IMG/VR virus record: IMGVR_UViG_3300028925_001614
Location: 1 to 27,590 of that record
Direction: 5' to 3' (one strand)
DNA: 27,590 nt
Source of the DNA: a virus
How positions within the stretch are numbered: position 1 is the stretch's first letter; every line of letters starts with the position of its first letter. The notes below the pieces were generated by a model that saw only the letters and a program-made list of their open reading frames with translations, had not been told where the DNA came from and made no database searches. This document shows, piece after piece, positions 12,665-19,658 of this stretch. The position numbers and the translations under genes were made by a program.

Positions 12665-12970
12665 GTCTAAGTTGATCCAATGAACAAGATACAACCACTC
12701 AGGCTTCTTAGTAGGGTTGTACTCTAAATCCCATGGCTTGTTCATATACTCATACTTGCTAATGCTGTCACCTTGTTCGATTAAGCTACCTATGGTTCCT
12801 TCTGCTGTTTTCTGTGTCCAACCATTCCCTAAAAGAATGTTTATCATGTCAGTAACCCAAGCATAGTTATTAGCTTCTTCAGGTGTCATTGCTTCTTCCC
12901 AAAAATCTCCACGCTCAACATAATGGTTAAGATGTTTGATGGCTTCAATCTGATTCGCTGTATAGCTCAT
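12650..12970 (-). CDS. Small-gene operon, gene A (106 aa)
   Basis: The frame is open to 13033, but the ATG at 12970 (MSYTANQIEAIKHLNHYVER) has GGAG four to five bases upstream and fits the promoter at 13013-13041. The protein is helical in its first half (NNYAWVTDMINILLGNGW) and tryptophan/tyrosine-rich in its second (KPEWLYLVHWINLDKEVA). No family recognised; cytoplasmic in appearance. It is the first gene of the operon and ends in the junction-encoded Val-Ala. Confidence 0.7.
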   Translation of the reverse strand: MSYTANQIEAIKHLNHYVERGDFWEEAMTPEEANNYAWVTDMINILLGNGWTQKTAEGTIGSLIEQGDSISKYEYMNKPWDLEYNPTKKPEWLYLVHWINLDKEVA

Positions 12971-13012
12971 GTTGTCTCCTTTTTTGTTATTTAATTTATT
13001 TCCCATATAAGT

Positions 13013-13041
13013 AATATACACTTTTTTGCACAAATGTACAA
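13013..13041 (-). promoter_or_regulatory. Promoter of the small-gene operon
   Basis: On the minus strand TTGTAC (13041-13036), 17 bp, TATATT (13018-13013). Predicted start near 13006; the ATG of gene A is at 12970 with GGAG just before it. The spacer contains the TTGCACAAA motif, so a protein bound there would be expected to block or alter transcription. Confidence 0.6.
13026..13034 (+). repeat. TTGCACAAA motif, copy 5
   Basis: Exact 9-mer lying between the -35 and -10 of the small-gene operon promoter, and 99 bp from the start of the divergent ribbon-helix-helix gene. A partial copy (TTGCATA) lies at about 13104. Confidence 0.55.
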
Positions 13042-13132
13042 CTATTTATACACTTTATTTCATTTATTTTTATTCATTTATTTAGCCAAATATATATACT
13101 TTTTTGCATATTAGTATAAAATTACAGCCACT

Positions 13133-13330
13133 ATGGAAGAAAATAATAAATTGGAAACAATACAGACAGTTAAATACCCACTAGGCAGGAAGAGTTTGGC
13201 AGTAGACTTAGACACCTACAATATGTTGCAAGAAATTTGTGATGTACAAAGGCGATCTAAGATAGATCAATTGAAGGTGCTAATTGAAACAGCACACGAT
13301 CAGTTGGTTGTTGCAGACACTAACTACTAG
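13133..13330 (+). CDS. Ribbon-helix-helix-like regulator (65 aa)
   Basis: After a polar N-terminus, residues 20-26 (KSLAVDL) form a short strand with alternating residues, followed by helix A (DTYNMLQEICD, 27-37), a turn (VQRR) and helix B (SKIDQLKVLIETAH, 42-55): the layout of Arc/MetJ/CopG ribbon-helix-helix DNA-binding proteins, which act as dimers. It is divergent from the small-gene operon and close to a TTGCACAAA site, so it may be the regulator of those sites and possibly of itself. There is no Shine-Dalgarno; -10-like boxes TATACT (13095-13100) and TATAAA (13115-13120) precede the ATG. The fold is inferred from pattern alone. Confidence 0.55.
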   Translation: MEENNKLETIQTVKYPLGRKSLAVDLDTYNMLQEICDVQRRSKIDQLKVLIETAHDQLVVADTNY

Positions 13331-13567
13331 ATGTTTAATAACATCTTTAAAGGGAAACAGTTACCTGTTTCTTATAAAATTGAACACCCCAACGAAATTG
13401 TAGAATTGTTTAGTCGATTAACCTTGCATCATCAAACAGCGTTGATAAGATTGATTTCAAGAAATCTTGTTCTAAAGATAGACGATGAAGCTATCATGGG
13501 TTATGAAATGAGCTTTGATGTAAAAGGTGCTGTGATTCAAGGCACCATTGACGAAGACTTAACTTAG
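13331..13567 (+). CDS. Hypothetical 78-aa protein
   Basis: Starts directly after the stop of the ribbon-helix-helix gene (TAGATG). The product MFNNIFKGKQLPVSYKIEHP continues with a helix (VELFSRLTLHHQTALIRLIS) and strands (NLVLKIDDEA, MSFDVKGAVIQG). No family recognised; small alpha/beta protein, probably co-expressed with the regulator. It ends in a 9-bp tail-to-tail overlap with the 948-aa structural gene, so no terminator fits between the two. Confidence 0.65.
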   Translation: MFNNIFKGKQLPVSYKIEHPNEIVELFSRLTLHHQTALIRLISRNLVLKIDDEAIMGYEMSFDVKGAVIQGTIDEDLT

Positions 13568-16405
13568 ACCTGCAATCCCTGTTTTTCTCATCTGCTGATT
13601 CATTGCAATCTCTTGATCTTTTGGATTGGGTAGAAGTGTAGGTGAAGGCATTGTATTTGAGATAGGCTCATCAAACAAAGGTTGATCTAGTTGTGGCATT
13701 TCAAAGTTTTGCATGGCACCTTGTAGGTCTTCTGTAGGTGAAATAGGTAAAGTAACTGGTTGTTGTTCTACATTATTAAATGACATTTCATTTGTTAATG
13801 GTGGTTCTATATCAGTTTCTACAGGTTGTTCAATCAAAGGTTGTTCAAAACGAGCTAAGGTTTGTCTAGCTCTATCTAATGAAGAACTGCCTGCAAAAGG
13901 TTCAGGAGAAGCTAACATTTCTTTTTTAGCCAAAGCAGAAATCATTGTATATTCAGCACTAGAGGGATTAAGTTTAATTTCTTTAACTAAAGTAGGAATT
14001 ACATTTTGTTTAAATTGTTTTACTTTTAAAATTTCATCGTCTGTAAAAAACTCATTAATAATTTCTTTTTCATTGTTAAGAATATCATTGTAATTTTTTA
14101 CTATCATTGATCCATTTGCTTGATTATTGTTATCACCACTAAAAACTTTAGTAAGCACCCCATCTTTTAACAAACTATTAACTTGAACAAATTGATCTTG
14201 TGGCAAAGTGTTTCTAAGTTTAGAAATAACAAGAGGTAACGATTGGTTGGGAGCAAATTTATTTTGTCCAAACAAAAGATTAACTACATTTTTAGGCGTG
14301 TAATTTTTATTGGTAATTTGTTCAAGTATTTTGTTTGCTGTTTTTTCTCTACGATCTACAATATTTTCTTTGTCTGTTAATCCCATGTAATTATTATATA
14401 AACCAGTGGCATCCTGTAATTGATCTAGCATTTCTTTATCTTCATTAACAAAACCTTGCTCAAGTTTGTTATAAGTAACACCATCAAGAACCTCTTTCAT
14501 TTTAACTAAAGCTGATTGTTCAAAACTTTCAGGACTTGATTTGTTAATATTTGTGCTTAATCTTGTTTGAAAATCATGTATTTTTTTTAAAGTTTGATCT
14601 TTAGATTTTGGGTTTTGACTTTGGTTTAATATTCTTTGCAAAGAAACAACCTCTTGTTGCAAAGGGTTACTTTCTAATTGATTTGGTGAAAAGATATTTT
14701 TATACTCTTGCAAAACATTATTAACAATTTCATTAGAACCTTGTGTAATATCTCCACCAGTAGCAGAAAAAATTATATTTGAATTAATATCATCAGGGTT
14801 TGATCCATATTGTTCTTGTAATTCAAGAGCATCTGACCTTATTTCTCCCAACTGAGCACTATCAAGACCTTTTTTTTCTTCCTCATCTCTTTCACGCAAC
14901 AGTCTTAATAATTCTTCTGTTTGGACATCTGTTTCTGATGCTCTTTCTATTTCACCAATAACCCTTGAAGCTCTTGTTGCTTCCAATACAGCAGGATTTT
15001 TTAAAGGCTCTAATAATTTTTGCATTTGCCCAATCTTAAAAGCAGTTTCACCAACCAATCGAGGAGAGGTTAATGGTAATCCTGCTAATGCACTAGGATT
15101 AACACCCATTCCCACAACACCTACTGTAGCCATACTTGCACCCTGTAATCCTCTTGGTGCAGCATTGCTTAACGCTTGTCCTGCTATTTCTGTTACTAAA
15201 TCAGGGTCAAGTTTTTTCAACATCTCTAACCTATTTCCATAATTAGTATTTACATTATTACGCATAGCAGATTGCAATTTTCTTAATGTGGTTCCTGCGT
15301 TGGCTTTTTTACCCAAAGAAAGTTCAGTCATGTATTGTTTTTCTAACTTCATGGCAACTTCATAGTCTTTCATGACTTTTCCATACTCAGGAACTTCCTT
15401 TAAAATTTGTGCTTTAATGCTATTTCTAATTTCAGAAACCACCATTCCTGAATCTCCTACTGCAAGACCAGTAGGATATTCTGCATCTATTCTTCTTTTA
15501 AGAATATCCATGCCTTTTGCGTTGTGTAATGCAGGATTGCCTTCCCACTCTTTAACTATTTTTTTTATATCTAATAATTTTTTTTGTGCTTTTGCTGATA
15601 GCTCAGACATTCCTTCAAATTGTTTTGATAACTCAAACCCATTGATGTTGTCTAATGTTTGTTTAAAACTAACAGGACTTTTTTCTAGTTTTAATTCTGC
15701 TTTGCTAGATTTGTAGTTACCTGTTCTTGTATCAGATAAATCTTTCATAGCTTGCAATGCTTTTGGCACAATTTCTTCAGGCAACACATTTCCTCTTAAA
15801 TTATCTGTAAACAATTTTTGTGTTTCTTTGCTACCTCTTCCTGATTCAACAGCTATTCCAATAGCATCACCACCTGTTCCTGTGGTAGTGCCTAAAAATG
15901 GTTTTACAACACTTCCAATACCCTTGGTGGTTGCACCGATTACTTTGCCAGTGGCTTGAACAGGGTCAATAATGTTTCCCACTTTAGAAATAGTGGCTGT
16001 TGTTCTGCCTGCAACACCGGGTACTTTAGCAGCTAAACCTGCACCTCCTGTAAACACAACAGATATGTCACTTACAATACCCAAAGGGTCTTCTGCAAAC
16101 GATTTTTTAAATCCTTCAAAACTTCCATAACGATCTGCAAAAAATTTACCCACTGCTCTTGCAGTTGCTTCATCAGGTTGTTCGCCTTCAGTGGTAAGTT
16201 GATAAATTCCTCTGCCCAAACTAGCCAATGATTGTGCTGTTTGTATAGGGTGTCTAATTGGCATGGTTATATCAGAAACCAATTGACCTGCACTCGAAGG
16301 TATATTTGAAACTGCTTGCCCTAAAACCTCAGAAATAGGCATAGAATCTTCTTCTTGAGAAGAGTTATTTTTTCTTTGTTCTTCTAATCTTTCTAATAAA
16401 GACAT
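13559..16405 (-). CDS. Large internal/ejected virion-type protein (948 aa)
   Basis: A long, low-complexity protein at the end of the structural block. It begins with a charged helix (SLLERLEEQRKNN), then IRHPIQTAQSLASLGRGIYQ and a glycine/alanine-rich hydrophobic part at about 110-180 (VFTGGAGLAAKVPGVAGRT, GSVVKPFLG) that could interact with membrane. The middle is long helical, lysine/glutamate-rich (for example AKAQKKLLDIKKIVKEWEG), and the C-terminal 100 residues are proline/glutamine-rich. I see no transglycosylase or peptidase motif. Size, order and composition fit the internal proteins that podoviruses eject with their DNA (as P22 gp16/gp20 or T7 gp15/gp16 do), but this is by analogy, not homology. 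It starts 2 nt after the previous stop. Confidence 0.65.
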   Translation of the reverse strand: MSLLERLEEQRKNNSSQEEDSMPISEVLGQAVSNIPSSAGQLVSDITMPIRHPIQTAQSLASLGRGIYQLTTEGEQPDEATARAVGKFFADRYGSFEGFKKSFAEDPLGIVSDISVVFTGGAGLAAKVPGVAGRTTATISKVGNIIDPVQATGKVIGATTKGIGSVVKPFLGTTTGTGGDAIGIAVESGRGSKETQKLFTDNLRGNVLPEEIVPKALQAMKDLSDTRTGNYKSSKAELKLEKSPVSFKQTLDNINGFELSKQFEGMSELSAKAQKKLLDIKKIVKEWEGNPALHNAKGMDILKRRIDAEYPTGLAVGDSGMVVSEIRNSIKAQILKEVPEYGKVMKDYEVAMKLEKQYMTELSLGKKANAGTTLRKLQSAMRNNVNTNYGNRLEMLKKLDPDLVTEIAGQALSNAAPRGLQGASMATVGVVGMGVNPSALAGLPLTSPRLVGETAFKIGQMQKLLEPLKNPAVLEATRASRVIGEIERASETDVQTEELLRLLRERDEEEKKGLDSAQLGEIRSDALELQEQYGSNPDDINSNIIFSATGGDITQGSNEIVNNVLQEYKNIFSPNQLESNPLQQEVVSLQRILNQSQNPKSKDQTLKKIHDFQTRLSTNINKSSPESFEQSALVKMKEVLDGVTYNKLEQGFVNEDKEMLDQLQDATGLYNNYMGLTDKENIVDRREKTANKILEQITNKNYTPKNVVNLLFGQNKFAPNQSLPLVISKLRNTLPQDQFVQVNSLLKDGVLTKVFSGDNNNQANGSMIVKNYNDILNNEKEIINEFFTDDEILKVKQFKQNVIPTLVKEIKLNPSSAEYTMISALAKKEMLASPEPFAGSSSLDRARQTLARFEQPLIEQPVETDIEPPLTNEMSFNNVEQQPVTLPISPTEDLQGAMQNFEMPQLDQPLFDEPISNTMPSPTLLPNPKDQEIAMNQQMRKTGIAGLS

Positions 16406-16407
16406 GA

Positions 16408-17628
16408 CTATCCCTGTCTTTCTTTTAACAACTTAATAATTGCATCTCTTTCTTTGTCGTCAGAATTTTGAAACATTTCTTCTAACTGGTCATCTGTCAT
16501 ATTTTCATAATCAGCAGTCTGTACCATGTTGTTCATTATGCTATTAAAGTCTAAAACTTTAGATTCATAACCTTTAAGAGTTCTATTTTCATTAAAATAT
16601 GCAATTGCTTCTTCTTTAGCTTTAGCTGCCTCAACAATGGTTGTGTACAATCTTTCTAATCTAGCGACATTCATATCTTCATCAAGATAGCTATTAAATG
16701 CTGCTGCTACCAATCTGTCACCCTCTCTTTCAGTAAACTGTGCACCTAATTTTTCTCTTAATGATTGAAAAACTATGTCTCTAATGTCACCTATATAAGA
16801 AGCTGCTTTGGGAAATAATATTCCTTTTGCTGAATCAGGCAGTAACCCTATGCCTGGACCTGATACATTTATTTCTCCTTCTTTTAAAATATTTATTTTT
16901 TCAATTAAATTTTCTAAATTTGCTTCAATCTGTGCTTGTCCTTTTGTAGTGTAATCAACTGCAATTTTTGAAAACTCTTGATCTATACCCTTTTCAACAA
17001 CAGACAGGTCAATGTCAGCAGGATTTGATCCTTCTCTTTTACCCCTTGATTTATTCAATTCTAAAAGATATGCAGCAAAAGGGTCTGAATTTTTCATTGA
17101 ATCGAATCTTTTTTTACCCTCATCATCTAAGGCTTCCCTAAAATTAAAATTAGTAATGTCAGCAGTTTGTTTTCCAACACCCATAGAGCCTTTTGCTAAC
17201 TCAAATAAACTTTTGTCTAAAAATGCGTTAGCCTTTTGTTCGTCTTGCATAGCCATTTGTGCTGCTTGTAATCCTATTTCTTGTTTGGCTTTTGCATATG
17301 CTTCTTGTTTCTGTTTCATTTCAGCAGAAGCATTAGAAAAACCAACACCTAAACCTGTAAAAGCTGATGCTCCACCTGTGTTAGGAGTAGACAATAATCC
17401 TGCTCCCAACTGAGAAGCCAAATCATAAAACCCCATTCTTGAAGGTTTAGGTATATAAGGCTCTAATCTTTGTTGGTATTTTTCTATATTGTCTTCATAG
17501 TTTCGAGCTTCAAACCTCTCCATCATTAATTTACGAAGTGCATTAGACTGATCGTCAGTAGCACTTACATCACCACCTGTAGCAAATGGATCAATGGATT
17601 CAAATATTTGTGATCTACCAATGGTCAT
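16408..17628 (-). CDS. Internal virion-type protein (406 aa)
   Basis: Helical throughout, with an alanine/glutamine-rich segment (KQKQEAYAKAKQEIGLQAAQ, about 103-122) and, towards the C-terminus, EREGDRLVAAAFNSYLDEDM and LERLYTTIVEAAKAKEEAIA. Residues about 66-102 are glycine-rich and weakly hydrophobic (LASQLGAGLLSTPNTGG, SAFTGLGVGFSNASAE). No enzyme motif. It resembles structural proteins next to the tail genes in marine phage genomes, as I remember them, and likely sits in the virion with the 948- and 673-aa proteins. The start overlaps the upstream stop (TAATG), so it is translated together with the 673-aa protein. Confidence 0.65.
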   Translation of the reverse strand: MTIGRSQIFESIDPFATGGDVSATDDQSNALRKLMMERFEARNYEDNIEKYQQRLEPYIPKPSRMGFYDLASQLGAGLLSTPNTGGASAFTGLGVGFSNASAEMKQKQEAYAKAKQEIGLQAAQMAMQDEQKANAFLDKSLFELAKGSMGVGKQTADITNFNFREALDDEGKKRFDSMKNSDPFAAYLLELNKSRGKREGSNPADIDLSVVEKGIDQEFSKIAVDYTTKGQAQIEANLENLIEKINILKEGEINVSGPGIGLLPDSAKGILFPKAASYIGDIRDIVFQSLREKLGAQFTEREGDRLVAAAFNSYLDEDMNVARLERLYTTIVEAAKAKEEAIAYFNENRTLKGYESKVLDFNSIMNNMVQTADYENMTDDQLEEMFQNSDDKERDAIIKLLKERQG

Positions 17629-19649
17629 TAGATTGCATATCCTGCGTTAGTTCTTCGTGGTTGTGCTTGTGGTTGTTTGAAGAAGTTACCCAAAGCACCC
17701 AGTGTGCTTAAACCAACACCTAAACCTGACTGTAAAGCACTTGGTTTTGGAGCAAAAGTTGTAGAAGTTTGGAAAGAACCTGTTGGTACAGATTGCATAA
17801 AAGGTAACAAGGATTGATATTGAGCCAATGGAGCCTGTTGAGCTTGTAGCTGATTAGCTCTAGTTGCATCTAACTGTGCTTGTTGTTGTTGTTGTTGCAT
17901 CTGTCCTGATCCCATCAACTGATTGATGTCAAATGCACCTGCTTGTTGAGCTTGACCACCAAGATTCTGTAAGTTAGTACCTAAGTTTTGTTGTGCTTGT
18001 GCTCTTTGTTGACCCATTTGACCTTCTAAACCACCCAAGTTACTCAAAGCACCTGCCTGTGTTTGCTGTGCTCCAAACCTAGTGCCTGCCAATCTACCAA
18101 GATTAGATGCTAAACCTTGTTGTGCACCTAATTGTTGTCCTGCAAAGCCTGAGAGTTGATTGGTTAAGTTTTGTTGTGATCCTAGTCTTGAGCCTGCCAA
18201 ACCTGATAAGCCTTGTGATGTCGCCATCTCTTGTGCTCTTTGTCTTGCAAATTCGTTTAAACCTGCTGATTGAGCCTGTCCAAAGCCTTGTGCACGCAAA
18301 GAACCTAAAGACTGACCTAAACCTCTACCTAGAGCTTCACGCCTTTCTTCAGCACTTAAACGAGCTCTTGAGCCAAAAGCTGACTCTCCACCTGTTTGTA
18401 TGTCTCTAGCTCTTTGAGCCATGTCTTGTTTCTCACCTGCTTTAAAAACATCTTCAATGGTTTGATCTACCACTTGTTGTTCGTATGGGTTGTAGAACTG
18501 TGAGGTTAAAGACTGGTCGTAACCACCTAAACTACCCCTTAGAAGGTTCTCAGACTCGCCTAAACGATTGCCAAACTCATCTGTGGCACCTATGCTACGA
18601 CCTGCTAAACCACCTAACTGAGTGCCAAAGTTACCTGTAGCACCTCTTTGTATGTTTTCTACATCAGATAGTTCTCTACCAAGCGAGCCTACACCACCTT
18701 GTATGACACCCAATGACTCTAATTCTCTTTGTCTTGCTCTGTCTAAGCCTGAGCCTAGTTCTCCAACACTTGAACGAAAAGCAGATTGAGCATCACCCAA
18801 ATACTGATCTTGTATGCCAGTAGCTCCTCTTGCCATCTCCATGGCTCTTTGTTGGTCAGGAGTTAACCCTGCAATTTCTTGATCTACAACTCTAGGTGTT
18901 CCATCAGGATTAAAGAAGGAAGTCTCAGCTGCTTGCATTGCACCCGGTATGAATCCACCCTTACCATCTAAACCAAAGAGTAATTGTTGGCTCAGAGCAT
19001 CTAAGCCTGTCTCGTTTCTTTGTTGATTGCTAACATATGGAGCAGGATCATTGCCACCTGTGTAGGGTGCGAGAGGTTGTGGTACAGGTGCAACTGGTTG
19101 TACAGGAGCAGTAGTTTGTACAGGTGCTTGTTGTATAGGCAAAGAACCTTCAAAGCCACTCGGAGGTGGATTAAGACCCATTGATGGAGGTAGATTACCA
19201 GTCATAATTGTGCCATCAGGATTTCTAACAGGCATAGTAGTGATACGATTATTAGTTGGATTTTGTGCCTCTTCTGCCATTGCTCTGTTTAACATATCTT
19301 GTTGTAAAATATTTCTTTCAGAAGTTTGTTGTGCTAATAATTCTTGATTTTGAGGTACTTGTGGCATCATTTGTTGTTGAGCTTGAGCCTGTTCTATCAT
19401 GTCTTGAAAGCCTTGAGGATTAGCGTTTATAGCTCTTGGATCAAAGTTACTAAAATCCATACCCATAGGTAAATTAGAAAAATCTATGTTCTGTAAACCG
19501 GGTATACCACCTATGCCTTGTAAGTTTGGCATGTTTGATATGTTAGGCATAACAGAAGGTCTTATTTGTGGCATGTTGCCTATATTGCCAAATAAACCAC
19601 TGCTAGGCTTTCTTTCCATGCCATCTCTAAATCTGTCAAATATTCCCAT
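17628..19649 (-). CDS. Gln/Ala/Gly-rich repeat protein of the virion (673 aa)
   Basis: N-terminal 200 residues are methionine/proline/glutamine-rich (IGNMPQIRPSVMPNISNMP). Residues about 390-450 (FYNPYEQQVVDQTIEDVFK, RARLSAEERREALGRGLGQS) form a conserved-looking block. From about 480 to 565 there are four or five imperfect 18-20-residue units of the form LxGLAGxxLGxQQxLx, and a short polyglutamine run follows (585-590), encoded by tandem CAA codons. An earlier part (290-370) has a related leucine/glycine pattern. This suggests an extended or helical-repeat structural protein. No catalytic motif. It ends in a TAATG overlap with the 406-aa gene, and its own start follows the 622-aa stop by 9 bp. 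Confidence 0.65.
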   Translation of the reverse strand: MGIFDRFRDGMERKPSSGLFGNIGNMPQIRPSVMPNISNMPNLQGIGGIPGLQNIDFSNLPMGMDFSNFDPRAINANPQGFQDMIEQAQAQQQMMPQVPQNQELLAQQTSERNILQQDMLNRAMAEEAQNPTNNRITTMPVRNPDGTIMTGNLPPSMGLNPPPSGFEGSLPIQQAPVQTTAPVQPVAPVPQPLAPYTGGNDPAPYVSNQQRNETGLDALSQQLLFGLDGKGGFIPGAMQAAETSFFNPDGTPRVVDQEIAGLTPDQQRAMEMARGATGIQDQYLGDAQSAFRSSVGELGSGLDRARQRELESLGVIQGGVGSLGRELSDVENIQRGATGNFGTQLGGLAGRSIGATDEFGNRLGESENLLRGSLGGYDQSLTSQFYNPYEQQVVDQTIEDVFKAGEKQDMAQRARDIQTGGESAFGSRARLSAEERREALGRGLGQSLGSLRAQGFGQAQSAGLNEFARQRAQEMATSQGLSGLAGSRLGSQQNLTNQLSGFAGQQLGAQQGLASNLGRLAGTRFGAQQTQAGALSNLGGLEGQMGQQRAQAQQNLGTNLQNLGGQAQQAGAFDINQLMGSGQMQQQQQQAQLDATRANQLQAQQAPLAQYQSLLPFMQSVPTGSFQTSTTFAPKPSALQSGLGVGLSTLGALGNFFKQPQAQPRRTNAGYAI

Positions 19650-19658
19650 AATTATTTC

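Noticed and set aside
13559-16405. A lytic transglycosylase or peptidase domain in the 948-aa protein
   Set aside because: I looked for an ExxLxxAIxxxES-type or HExxH-type motif and saw none.
17875-17898. Run of GTT/CAA trinucleotides
   Set aside because: It is the coding sequence of a short polyglutamine run inside the 673-aa protein; explained by composition.
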